Shown: positions 27,229 through 35,404 of the stretch, piece after piece
Numbering within the stretch: the stretch's first letter is position 1
How the letters are laid out: each line of letters starts with the position of its first letter
From: Geomicrobium sediminis
GTDB lineage: Bacteria > Bacillota > Bacilli > Bacillales > Marinococcaceae
Length of the DNA: 64,000 nucleotides
Reading direction: 5' to 3'
NCBI RefSeq assembly: GCF_016908595.1
Contig: NZ_JAFBEC010000003.1
Location: 62,001-126,000, forward strand
Notes under the pieces: generated by a model
The model's database searches: none
What the model was told of the DNA's origin: nothing
What the model saw: only the letters and a program-made list of their open reading frames with translations
Program-made: the position numbers and the translations under genes

Positions 27229-27675
27229 ATGTTTAAAAAATGGTTAGCAGTAGGCGTTGTGGTAACGTTACTCGTCGGTTGTGCAACAGATGAGGAAGCA
27301 CCGGAAGAGCAAGAACTAGAACCGGTTGAAGAAGCGGAAGATGAAGCAACGACTGATGATGAAACAGCAACGGATGCAACAGAAGAAACGTACGAAGCGA
27401 CGATCATTTTAACCGAAGATGGTGAAGAAGTGATTGAAGAAAGTACGGTAGAGTTTTCTGAGGGAGATAACCTCATGGAAGTCATGGATGAATATTTTGA
27501 GCTGTCGACAGATGCGGATCAAACGTTCATTGAAGGGATTAACGGGTATGATTCAAATGAGGCTGACGGCTACTTTTGGACGTACACAGTAAACGAAGAA
27601 GAGATTTTTGAAGGTGCTGCAGATTACGAATTAGAACCTGAAGATGAAGTTCACTTTGACTTTGCAGAGTGGTAG
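27229..27675 (+). CDS. Acidic lipoprotein with DUF4430 domain
   Basis: Lipoprotein of 148 residues. The lipobox is LLVGC, with Cys near residue 17, followed by a Glu/Asp/Thr-rich linker to about residue 55. A C-terminal DUF4430 (transcobalamin-like) domain follows: EFSEGDNLMEVMDEYF, then NGYDSNEADGYFWTYTVNEEE and the closing EPEDEVHFDF. The frame starts at 27202, but AGGGGG before ATG 27229 marks the true start. The domain occurs in surface proteins of Firmicutes; its ligand is not known. The strongly acidic composition fits a salt-adapted cell surface. Confidence 0.82.
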   Translation: MFKKWLAVGVVVTLLVGCATDEEAPEEQELEPVEEAEDEATTDDETATDATEETYEATIILTEDGEEVIEESTVEFSEGDNLMEVMDEYFELSTDADQTFIEGINGYDSNEADGYFWTYTVNEEEIFEGAADYELEPEDEVHFDFAEW

Positions 27676-27686
27676 GAAGAAGGAGA

Positions 27687-27711
27687 AGTGCGGGCAATCC
27701 GTGCTTTTTTT
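27687..27711 (+). terminator. Terminator of the DUF4430 lipoprotein gene
   Basis: AGTGCGG (27687-27693) pairs with CCGTGCT (27699-27705) with two wobbles, followed by T7. Confidence 0.7.
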
Positions 27712-27714
27712 AGT

Positions 27715-27754
27715 CCACTAAAGCAGTGGGTTAAGTCCCCACTGCTTTAAGTGG
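27715..27754. repeat. Long hairpin without U-run
   Basis: CCACTAAAGCAGTGGG (27715-27730) pairs with CCCACTGCTTTAAGTGG (27738-27754) through 16 bp with one bulged base. It directly follows the U-run of the previous terminator and lacks one itself. It may be a mobile palindromic element or an RNA-stabilising hairpin; its function is not evident. Confidence 0.6.
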
Positions 27755-27839
27755 TTAAAGAGATAGACATAATACTGTTACGAATGTACGGTGCTGAACC
27801 ATCACCGAACGATAACAAATCTTCATCACAGTAACGCGG

Positions 27840-27852
27840 GGGGACTGTCCCC
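27840..27852. repeat. Short GC-rich palindrome GGGGACtGTCCCC
   Basis: A 6-bp perfect palindrome around one T, in an AT-rich intergenic stretch that is otherwise featureless. Such palindromes are dispersed in some bacterial genomes; this window shows only this copy. Confidence 0.5.
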
Positions 27853-27965
27853 GGACGTTTGGCGACCTGTTCTGTACTCTTTGCAACGACGGCGTTTTAG
27901 AGTCACGGTAAGCGTGTATAGATAGGCAACACGAAGACGTGTACACAGACAGGAGGACGTAACAC

Positions 27966-28958
27966 ATGAAAAAATACGTAGCGATGCTTGGAATCTCACT
28001 TTTACTCACGGCTTGTACGACAACAAATGATGAAGCAACATCAGATGAAGAAATGATCAATGATGACGAACAAGTTGAAGCAGAAGCTGATATACAAGAA
28101 GAGACTGAACAAGCAAAAGAAACTGAAATAGATACTGAAGAGGAAGGTGGTTTCCTCTGGAAGGTTGAAGAAGGAGAGACAACGGTCTATTTGCAAGGTA
28201 CGATCCATGCAGGAATAGAAGAGATTTATCCATTAAACGAGGAGTTAGAAGCAGCATTTGATGAGGCTGACGTATTATTACCAGAAATTGACTGGCCTCG
28301 AATGGACCCGACAGGTGGTTTAAGTGAAGAAGAGATGATGGATTTAATTACATTTGATGATGGTAGGGTATTGTCAGATGTTCTGGATGAAGAGACTTAC
28401 GAAACTCTTTTAGACGTAATGGCTTCTGAGGGAATGCAAGAAGATATGATTGAACAAATTGAACCTTGGTACTTTGTGATGGGGCTTGAAGATGTTGAGA
28501 CTGGTGAAATCTCATTGGATCAAGGGGTTGACTATCATTATCTAGAGCGAGGCTATGAGGAAGGCAAAGAGATTCGTGAGCTAGAGGGGCAAATTATTAG
28601 CCTACAAGCAATGGAAGGGCAGTCATATGAACTACAAGTTGAGCAATTAGAGTATTTGCTCAATCAAGATCGTCATGTAGAAAATGAATTAGATGAAGTC
28701 GAATTTTTCAACATGTATATGCATGGTGACGAAGAAGCATTGATCGGCGTATGGGAAGATGCCTCATATGGCGACGAATATGACCGAACAAATTTGTTTG
28801 ATCGTAACGAACGAAATGCAACGATCATTGACGAAATTCTTCAAGAAGACGACGGTCAAACCTACTTGGCGCTCATTGGTACGTTTCATTATGTCATCGA
28901 ACCTGGAGTACAACACTTTCTAGAAGAAAAAGGTTACACCGTTGAGCGAGTGAATTAA
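27966..28958 (+). CDS. TraB/GumN family lipoprotein
   Basis: Lipoprotein of 330 residues: lipobox LLLTAC with Cys near residue 17, an acidic linker to about 58, then a TraB/GumN (TIKI-like) domain. Family marks are the first GxxH motif (VYLQGTIHAGIEEIYPL), the acidic DVLLPEID after it, and the second GxxH-like motif near the end (ALIGTFHYVIEPGVQHFLEEKGY). In TIKI proteins these motifs form a metal-dependent protease site; for bacterial members the activity is unproven. It is a single gene with a strong terminator. Confidence 0.85.
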   Translation: MKKYVAMLGISLLLTACTTTNDEATSDEEMINDDEQVEAEADIQEETEQAKETEIDTEEEGGFLWKVEEGETTVYLQGTIHAGIEEIYPLNEELEAAFDEADVLLPEIDWPRMDPTGGLSEEEMMDLITFDDGRVLSDVLDEETYETLLDVMASEGMQEDMIEQIEPWYFVMGLEDVETGEISLDQGVDYHYLERGYEEGKEIRELEGQIISLQAMEGQSYELQVEQLEYLLNQDRHVENELDEVEFFNMYMHGDEEALIGVWEDASYGDEYDRTNLFDRNERNATIIDEILQEDDGQTYLALIGTFHYVIEPGVQHFLEEKGYTVERVN

Positions 28959-28965
28959 CGTTTTG

Positions 28966-28999
28966 TGCACAACTAAGTTACTTGGTTGTGCATTTTTTT
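28966..28999 (+). terminator. Terminator of the TraB-family gene
   Basis: TGCACAAC (28966-28973) pairs with GTTGTGCA (28985-28992), then T7. Confidence 0.88.
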
Positions 29000-29120
29000 A
29001 TTGCTTGGATTCATTTACGTACACCGACGAACGTAGAGATTTTTATTATTGCCATATTCTGAAAATTTGTTATGGTTTTTATGACGTGTGAAATCGAAGT
29101 ACATGTTAAGGGGGGATCGT

Positions 29121-30707
29121 ATGAGGATGCGCATTCACACGAAAATTATGCTGTTAATCGTAAGTCTCGTTTCAAGTGTGGCAATCATTATGGCAAGTAT
29201 TTTTGCCTACTTAGAAACGAGAGATATTTACGAGACTCTTGGGGATAAGGCGTTAAGTACAGCTGTACATATCGCAAATTCGGAAACCGTTATTGCTGCG
29301 TATACCGATGACAATCCTTCACTCGTCTTGCAAGCATATGCCGAACGATTTAGAGAAGAAACAGGAGCTGAATTTGTCGTTATAGGAAATGAAAAAGGAA
29401 TCCGCTTAGCTCACCCTGATTACTGGAAAATCGGACAAGCAATGGTTGGAGGAGATAATGATCCGGCGTTAAAAGAAGGCGAGTCTTACATTTCGCGAGC
29501 AGAAGGAACGAGGGGAGAATCGTTACGAGGAAAAACCGCGGTTCGTTCTGAAGATGGAGAAGTCATCGGCGTTGTTTCAGTTGGTTTTTTGATTCAAGAC
29601 GTTCACGCAGCGATTTGGCAGAGAATTGGATTGTTAGGGGTTATAACGCTTGTCATCGTTAGCATTGCAGCAATTGGAAGTTTGCAATTATCTCGTAGTA
29701 TACGAAAAGATATGTACGGCTTAGAACCGTTCCAAATTGCAGGAATGTACGATGAAAGACAAGCAACGCTTGCGGCGATCCGAGAAGGTGTGATTGCTGT
29801 CGATGCGGATGCTCTCATTACGACGCTAAATGATTCAGCCAAAAAGCTATTAGGGATTAGCGGGGATGTTATCGGAAAACCGATCGACAAGATTATTGAA
29901 GGGGCACAAATCCAGAAAGTATTAAGCGAAAAAAAAGCAGAATATAACCGAGAGTTAACGATGAGAGGACGTGTATATATTGTTAATCGTGAACCGATTA
30001 TGAGAAATGCACATGTTCGTGGTGCAGTCTGCACATTTCGAGATAAAACAGAGATGATTGAAATGGCGAACACACTTTCAGATATTAAGAAATACTCTGA
30101 TGATCTTAGGGCGCAAAACCATGAGTTCACGAATAAATTGTATGCTATTTCTGGGTACTTGCACTTAGGATTTTATGAGAAGGCTGAACGATACATTGAA
30201 GAAGAGACAACGCGTCATGATGAACAAGGACAAGTTCTTACAACATCAATTAAGGATGCAACGGTCCAAGCGATCTTAATGGGGAAAGCAGGAAGAGCAT
30301 CAGAATTAAAGGTGACGCTCCGTGTTGATCCGACAAGTCAGCTAGAGCCATTACCAAATCACATGGGCTCATCACAAATCATTTCAATCATTGGGAACGT
30401 TATCGACAATGCTTTGGAAGCAGCTCTAGTGAAAGAAGTGCCGCAAGTCTCTGTTTTTATTACAGATATTGGTGATGATGTTGTATTTGAAATAAGTGAT
30501 AACGGTAATGGATTACCGTCTAGCTTATATGATACTACTAAACGTGGGTTTTCTACGAAAGGTCGTTCAAGAGGGTTCGGACTATCAATCGTTAAGGAAT
30601 TAGTTTCGAATTTTGAAGGATGGTTTGAGCATCACTCGTTGCCAGAAGGTGGAAGTTTGTTTTCAATTTATTTACCTAAAACGTTAAGGAGGGAGAGCGA
30701 TGATTGA
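29121..30707 (+). CDS. Sensor kinase, CitA/DcuS family
   Basis: Histidine kinase of 528 residues with a classical carboxylate-sensor plan: membrane helix (about 10-30), extracytoplasmic PASTA-like PAS sensor (about 35-165; GNEKGIRLAHPDYWKIG, RGKTAVRSEDGEVIGVVSVGFL), second helix (about 170-192), cytoplasmic PAS (about 205-310), phospho-acceptor His in AQNHEFTNKLYAISG, and the ATPase domain (NVIDNALEA, DNGNGLP, GFGLSIVKEL). The GGGGGG ribosome binding site fixes the start at ATG 29121 rather than 29088. It overlaps its regulator by 8 nt and precedes tctCBA, so it probably senses external citrate or a related tricarboxylate. Confidence 0.87.
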   Translation: MRMRIHTKIMLLIVSLVSSVAIIMASIFAYLETRDIYETLGDKALSTAVHIANSETVIAAYTDDNPSLVLQAYAERFREETGAEFVVIGNEKGIRLAHPDYWKIGQAMVGGDNDPALKEGESYISRAEGTRGESLRGKTAVRSEDGEVIGVVSVGFLIQDVHAAIWQRIGLLGVITLVIVSIAAIGSLQLSRSIRKDMYGLEPFQIAGMYDERQATLAAIREGVIAVDADALITTLNDSAKKLLGISGDVIGKPIDKIIEGAQIQKVLSEKKAEYNRELTMRGRVYIVNREPIMRNAHVRGAVCTFRDKTEMIEMANTLSDIKKYSDDLRAQNHEFTNKLYAISGYLHLGFYEKAERYIEEETTRHDEQGQVLTTSIKDATVQAILMGKAGRASELKVTLRVDPTSQLEPLPNHMGSSQIISIIGNVIDNALEAALVKEVPQVSVFITDIGDDVVFEISDNGNGLPSSLYDTTKRGFSTKGRSRGFGLSIVKELVSNFEGWFEHHSLPEGGSLFSIYLPKTLRRESDD

Positions 30708-31371
30708 CGTTCTGATTTGTGAAGATGATTTTCGTATTGCCGATATCCATAAATCGCTAGTTGAACAATATGCCGAACTGAATTGTATAGGGAAAACGAA
30801 TTCAATCATAGATACAAAAAGGATGTTAGAAGAGAATAAGGTTGATTTATTGTTATTAGATATTTATTTGCCTGATGATATTGCAGTGAAGAGGCTCGGA
30901 GAATTCAGAGTATTGCGACCTAATTTGGATGTGATTGTTGTCTCTGCTTCAAATCATGATGAGCACATAAAAAAGTCATTGCGGTATGGTGTTTATGACT
31001 ACATCTTAAAAACCGATTCTTTAAAGCGCTTAAAGTCTTCATTAACGAGTTATATAAAATACTTTCATACAATTGAAGCGCAGCAAACGTTCAATCAAGA
31101 TACGATTGATCACCTCATTTATAAGCAACAGCAATATGAACCGATAAAAGTGCTTCCTAAAGGAATTGATGGAATTACACTAGATTTAGTACGGCATCAT
31201 TTAATGACTCATCAGGATGGCCTCACAGCAGAAGAATTAAGTGAACATCTAGGTGCATCTAGAACGACAGCGAGGCGTTACCTTGAATACTTAATTCGCT
31301 TAAAACACGCGAAAGTCATGCCGATTTACGGCATTGTTGGTCGACCTGAGCGGCGTTATTTTTCTTTATAA
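30700..31371 (+). CDS. Response regulator, CitB/CitT family
   Basis: Regulator of 223 residues. The receiver domain (1-120) has the acidic pair CEDD, Asp54 in LLLLDIYLPDD and Lys in YILKTDS. A C-terminal helix-turn-helix of the CitB type follows (about 160-222; GLTAEELSEHLGASRTTARRYLEYL). It overlaps the kinase gene and lies 122 nt before tctC. B. subtilis CitT and its relatives activate citrate or dicarboxylate transporter genes, so tctCBA is the expected target. Confidence 0.88.
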   Translation: MIDVLICEDDFRIADIHKSLVEQYAELNCIGKTNSIIDTKRMLEENKVDLLLLDIYLPDDIAVKRLGEFRVLRPNLDVIVVSASNHDEHIKKSLRYGVYDYILKTDSLKRLKSSLTSYIKYFHTIEAQQTFNQDTIDHLIYKQQQYEPIKVLPKGIDGITLDLVRHHLMTHQDGLTAEELSEHLGASRTTARRYLEYLIRLKHAKVMPIYGIVGRPERRYFSL

Positions 31372-31426
31372 ACGGACCGCTATGAACAATATGAATTTAA
31401 TACCGTTAATGCTACTTATGAATCTT

Positions 31427-31460
31427 AGAATGTAAACGGTTACATTCTGGGGTTTTTCTT
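31427..31460 (+). promoter_or_regulatory. cre site within a terminator-like hairpin before tctC
   Basis: ATGTAAACGGTTACA (31430-31444) matches the CcpA box consensus WTGNAANCGNWNNCW at every defined position. The same bases form the hairpin AGAATGTAA / TTACATTCT (31427-31435, 31440-31448), followed by GGGG and T5. It lies 50 nt before the tctC start. Carbon catabolite repression of tricarboxylate uptake is the simplest reading; the hairpin may also end the two-component message. Confidence 0.7.
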
Positions 31461-31493
31461 TTAGTATCTGTTAGTAACTAAAGGAGGGGTAGC

Positions 31494-32513
31494 ATGAAGA
31501 AATTAGTTTCAGTAAGTGCAAGCTCGTTTTTAACGTTGATGATGCTGTCTGCTTGTTCAGATACTGGGTCGGAAGAAGCGTCATCAGATCAAGGGGAATG
31601 GTCACCGACGAACAACCTTGAATTTGTCGCACCTGCTGGTGCTGGTGGGGGTTGGGATACAACCGCAAGAATGGCAGCACAAGCATTTGAAGAAGCAGGT
31701 ATTGTTGATGTCGGAATTGGCGTTATTAATCGAGAAGGTGGCGGAGGAGCTGTAGGGTGGTCTTATATCGCGAATCAGGCTGGTGATCCCCACTATTTAT
31801 TTGCAGCATCACCACCATTACTTTTAATTCCACTAAATGGCCAATCTGAATACAGTTATGAAGATTTTACGCCGATCGCTAATGTCATTGCTGATTTTGG
31901 AGCATTTGCAGTACGAGACGATGCACCGTGGCAAGATTTAAATGAGTTGTTTGAAGACATGCAAGATGAATCGAGTTCAATTACAGTTGTTGGAGAATCC
32001 GCACCTGGAAGTATGGACCATGTTCAATTCGTCAATATCGCAAAAGCTGCTGGAGTGGACCCGGGTAGCATTACGTATGTTTCGGCTCAAGATGGTAGTG
32101 CGATGACGAATTTATTAAATGGAAGTGTAGACGTTTATTCTACAGGTGTGACAGAAACGATCGAACAAGTACGTGCAGGTGAAGTTCGAGTGCTTGCAGT
32201 AACAGCAGAAGAGCGTCTTGAAGGAGACACAGTGGAAGATTATCCAACAGCTATTGAGCAAGGAATAGATGAGGTATTTGTTAACTGGCGTGGATTTTTC
32301 GGTCCACCGGATATGACTGAAGCTGAAGTTGAGTATTACGTAAATGCATTTACTGAATTAAATGAGTCGGAAGAATGGGATGCCGTAAGAGAACGGTATT
32401 CATGGGATGAATACTTTATGGTCGGCGAGGAATATAAGCAATTTCTAGAAGAACAAAATGAAGAGATGAGACTGCTTTTAGAAGAGCTCGATCTATACGG
32501 AGAGAGTGAGTAA
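31494..32513 (+). CDS. tctC: Tripartite tricarboxylate transporter binding protein TctC
   Basis: Lipoprotein of 339 residues with lipobox LSAC (Cys about 21) and a Bug/TctC-type periplasmic-binding fold. Signature segments are NLEFVAPAGAGGGWDTTARMAA near the N-terminus, GEGGGGAVGW-like loop (INREGGGGAVGWSYIA), and VTAEERLEG with a C-terminal WRGFFGPP. It captures citrate or a related carboxylate outside the membrane for TctAB. It starts after AAGGAGG and is 3 nt from tctB, the first gene of tctC-tctB-tctA. Confidence 0.9.
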   Translation: MKKLVSVSASSFLTLMMLSACSDTGSEEASSDQGEWSPTNNLEFVAPAGAGGGWDTTARMAAQAFEEAGIVDVGIGVINREGGGGAVGWSYIANQAGDPHYLFAASPPLLLIPLNGQSEYSYEDFTPIANVIADFGAFAVRDDAPWQDLNELFEDMQDESSSITVVGESAPGSMDHVQFVNIAKAAGVDPGSITYVSAQDGSAMTNLLNGSVDVYSTGVTETIEQVRAGEVRVLAVTAEERLEGDTVEDYPTAIEQGIDEVFVNWRGFFGPPDMTEAEVEYYVNAFTELNESEEWDAVRERYSWDEYFMVGEEYKQFLEEQNEEMRLLLEELDLYGESE

Positions 32514-32516
32514 CAC

Positions 32517-32975
32517 ATGGCATTAACCGTTCATCGTGGCGTTTCTATTGTTCTTATTATTATCGCCATTTTTTATTTGTATCTAGCTTTTCAATTGCCT
32601 AGCTTTATGAATACGGTCATTGACGCAGATACAATACCGAAGATTACTGGGTTTCTACTCATCATTCTTTCTGTTCTCTATTTCTTTATGCCTGTGAAAG
32701 AAACAGAAGTAGAAAAGGAAAAACGCACCGAAGCAAAAAATGATTGGCATTACATTCTCGGTATGTTCATCATGACGTTTTTATACATTACGCTTTTAGA
32801 GGTTAGTGGATTTTTAGTAACTTCTATCGTATTTATTTTCGTTTGCACACGTATGCTCGGATATAAAAAATGGAAGACGAATAGTATTGTTTCAGTTCTT
32901 GTGCCACTTTTCTTGTATTTAAGCTTTACGTTTTTACTAAATGTTCGATTGCCAACCGGATTCATGCCATTTTAG
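32517..32975 (+). CDS. tctB: Tripartite tricarboxylate transporter small subunit TctB
   Basis: Membrane protein of 152 residues with four predicted helices (about 7-27, 40-58, 78-98, 120-143), the size and topology of TctB. Sequence conservation is low in this family, so the call rests mainly on position between tctC and tctA. It is the small membrane partner of TctA. Confidence 0.85.
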   Translation: MALTVHRGVSIVLIIIAIFYLYLAFQLPSFMNTVIDADTIPKITGFLLIILSVLYFFMPVKETEVEKEKRTEAKNDWHYILGMFIMTFLYITLLEVSGFLVTSIVFIFVCTRMLGYKKWKTNSIVSVLVPLFLYLSFTFLLNVRLPTGFMPF

Positions 32976-32990
32976 GGAGGGTACTTAGAG

Positions 32991-34496
32991 ATGATTGATT
33001 TTAGCGGAATATTAAGTGGCCTTCAGATGGCAATTAGTTTAGAAGGAATACTTTTTGTGTTTATTGGCGTCTTTGTAGGAACATTTATTGGACTTATGCC
33101 AGGGTTAGGTCCAATTAGTGCCATTGCCATCATGATTCCGATGACGTATAACATGGATCCTACCATTGCCCTTGTCATGATGGCCGGCGTTTATTACGGA
33201 GCGATCTTCGGTGGGTCGACGTCCTCAATTCTCCTAAATGCTCCAGGGGTAGCTGGGACAGTAGCCACATCTTTTGATGGGTATCCTATGGCGCAACAAG
33301 GGAAAGCAGGGAAAGCACTTGCTATTGCAGCTATTGCAGCATTTATTGGGGGAACAGTAAGTGTTGTATTCCTCATGTTATTCGCACCTGTTTTATCAAG
33401 TGTTGCGATTCAGTTTGGTCCTCCGGAATACTTTGCACTCATGTTACTTGGACTGACTGCGATTGCAAGTTTATCTTCAGGATCAACAATTAAAGCTCTC
33501 ATGTCTGCGTTACTCGGAATTATGGTCGTAACCATCGGAATTGATGCGCAAACGGGTACGGTTCGATTTACGTTTGGAAGTGCTAATCTATTGGAGGGCA
33601 TTGATTTCTTGGTGATTGCATTAGGTATCTTTGCGCTTGCGGAAGTTTGCGCGTTAATTATCAACCGTCAGAAGACGACGTTTAATGCAAAGACGATCGG
33701 GAGTCTGAAAATTACGAAAGAGGATTTTAAGGAAATGGTTGGACCGATGAGTCGTCAATCTGTTTTAGGTTTTATCATCGGTGTTTTACCTGGTGCTGGT
33801 GCAACAATTGCTTCGTTTATCGGTTATACGACTGAAAAGCGATTCGCAAAAAATCCTGATGAATTTGGTAAAGGTTCCATTAAAGGATTAACAGCTCCAG
33901 AAACGGCGAATAATGCAGCAACGAGTGGTGCGTTCGTGCCGTTACTTAGTCTCGGTATTCCAGGTTCGGGCACGACTGCGGTCATGTTAGGGGCTTTACT
34001 CGTATTGAATGTACAGCCAGGTCCATTACTCATGACAGAGAATCCCACGCTCTTCTGGGGTGTCATAATGAGTATGTACATCGGGAATATATTCTTATTA
34101 ATTCTGAACTTACCGCTTATCCCGTACATTTCAAAAATCTTAGCGATCCCAAGACCGATGCTGATCTCATTGGTTGTTGTGTTCTGTATCATTGGGGTAT
34201 ATTCAATTAGTTTTAGCATCTTTGATTTATACGTATTGCTGGCTTTTGGGGTGATTGGCTATTTAATGAGAATGTTCCAATTCCCCGCAGCACCGTTTAT
34301 TCTTGCGTTTATCCTAGGTGGAATGCTCGAGCAATCATTCCGACAAGCGATGACGATTTCAGGTAACGATGTCTCGATCTTTATCTCAAACCCATTGTCA
34401 GCCACGTTACTTGCTTTGGCTGCAGTCTCATTCTTGTTCCCTCTTTGGCAAAGTTATCGGAATAAGAAGAATAATAATCAAACACTGTCTATGTAA
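32991..34496 (+). CDS. tctA: Tripartite tricarboxylate transporter large subunit TctA
   Basis: Membrane protein of 501 residues with about 11-12 helices. The TctA hallmarks are FIGLMPGLGPISAIAIMIP (about 31-50), YYGAIFGGSTSSILLNAPG (about 67-86) and the repeated half-site GVLPGAGATIASFIGY with PLLSLGIPGSGTTAVMLGAL. It forms the transport channel, driven by an ion gradient. It has a GGGAGG ribosome binding site and ends the three-gene transporter unit. Confidence 0.93.
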   Translation: MIDFSGILSGLQMAISLEGILFVFIGVFVGTFIGLMPGLGPISAIAIMIPMTYNMDPTIALVMMAGVYYGAIFGGSTSSILLNAPGVAGTVATSFDGYPMAQQGKAGKALAIAAIAAFIGGTVSVVFLMLFAPVLSSVAIQFGPPEYFALMLLGLTAIASLSSGSTIKALMSALLGIMVVTIGIDAQTGTVRFTFGSANLLEGIDFLVIALGIFALAEVCALIINRQKTTFNAKTIGSLKITKEDFKEMVGPMSRQSVLGFIIGVLPGAGATIASFIGYTTEKRFAKNPDEFGKGSIKGLTAPETANNAATSGAFVPLLSLGIPGSGTTAVMLGALLVLNVQPGPLLMTENPTLFWGVIMSMYIGNIFLLILNLPLIPYISKILAIPRPMLISLVVVFCIIGVYSISFSIFDLYVLLAFGVIGYLMRMFQFPAAPFILAFILGGMLEQSFRQAMTISGNDVSIFISNPLSATLLALAAVSFLFPLWQSYRNKKNNNQTLSM

Positions 34497-34825
34497 AAGT
34501 AAATAGACGAAGGTTATCTCATACCCATTCAGTGTTGCGTGTAGAAATTACACCATGTAGTCCAAATGCGTCTGTCGTGTCTGAGACGTCTATAGGAGTT
34601 CGTTAGCCTGAAGAGCAGAAGCCATTTATTCGTTGTTAGTACTTAAACAATACGTGTTAGTGTCTAAACAACCCGAGACCTTCTAGATTCAGCAGATCTC
34701 GGGTTGTTGTAATTAGAAGAATTCTACATTTGTGACCAATGGTTAAGCTTTTGTTGACCTTCTGTTGAGGTTAGTGAAGTAATCTATCGATAACAACTAA
34801 TTTGTATCGTTTGGAGGTCATAGCA
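34497..34825. other. Intergenic region after tctA with direct repeats and a hairpin
   Basis: No gene is seen here. Two 17-nt direct repeats beginning TGTTAGT and ending TAAACAA (34634-34650, 34655-34671) match at 14 of 17 positions and start 21 nt apart. A related TGTTAGTAACTAAA lies just before the tctC ribosome binding site (31469-31482). A hairpin ACAACCCGAGA / TCTCGGGTTGT (34668-34678, 34697-34707) may terminate tctCBA, although its tail is poor in T. Confidence 0.55.
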
Positions 34826-35236
34826 TTGAATGCAACCAAGCAGCACCACATCCTCGCTCATCCGTTTGCGTTAGATTTAGTGAATGCATCTGAAGATGAG
34901 GCTAATGAGAAAGAACAACGAACGTACACGACGTTTTTAACGTCAATTGGATATGTAGTAGGGATTGTAAATGTGCATGTTGAAACGGTTCCGTTACAAG
35001 AAGAAAACGGTGAGGTATCTATGATGATCAATGAGGAGAAAACTTATTCTTTGCCTTCATACATAGAGGCAATTCAGTCAATCGCTTACCCAGGTAAAAA
35101 AGAAGACGTTGCGATCTATTTGTCAGATGTGCGCATTTACCCAAACCTACAAGTAGAACATTCTTATAAGTTAACGCATGTAACACTGTATACTGATCAA
35201 ATTGTTGGAGTCATACCTGGCGATTTTGGACAATAA
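34826..35236 (+). CDS. Protein of unknown function, 136 residues
   Basis: No family recognised. It is a soluble, acidic protein without signal peptide or membrane helix. It contains HHILAHPFALDLVNAS near the start, a predicted mixed alpha/beta middle, and ends VGVIPGDFGQ. The open frame begins at TTG 34802, but GGAGG lies inside it at about 34813; TTG 34826, 8 nt after, is the probable start. It has its own terminator and looks monocistronic. It could be a conserved Bacillaceae protein. Confidence 0.65.
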   Translation: MNATKQHHILAHPFALDLVNASEDEANEKEQRTYTTFLTSIGYVVGIVNVHVETVPLQEENGEVSMMINEEKTYSLPSYIEAIQSIAYPGKKEDVAIYLSDVRIYPNLQVEHSYKLTHVTLYTDQIVGVIPGDFGQ

Positions 35237-35255
35237 AATTCTACGTAGCAATTTA

Positions 35256-35284
35256 AAAAAAGCAGATTCCATTCTGCTTTTTTT
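35256..35284 (+). terminator. Terminator after the 136-residue protein gene
   Basis: AAAAGCAGA and TCTGCTTTT form a stem around the TTCCAT loop, flanked by A and T runs. Confidence 0.85.
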
Positions 35285-35404
35285 AGTTTGTCATCAAAGT
35301 ATTTTGTGGTATGGTTTGTTTTGCATCTAGAATATTGAATGGGATACACGATGAATTGAAACCCTAAACGTAATTCCTGATAGATCGAAAAGGAGGCGAC
35401 CACA

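Noticed and set aside
27795-27815. PurBox-like ATCACCGAACGAT before the TraB-family gene
   Set aside because: One arm only; no GTTCG arm at the 24-nt spacing and no purine link.
27755-28060. 101-codon minus-strand frame opposite the TraB-family gene start
   Set aside because: No ribosome binding site; it overlaps the promoter region and lipoprotein start of a clear gene.
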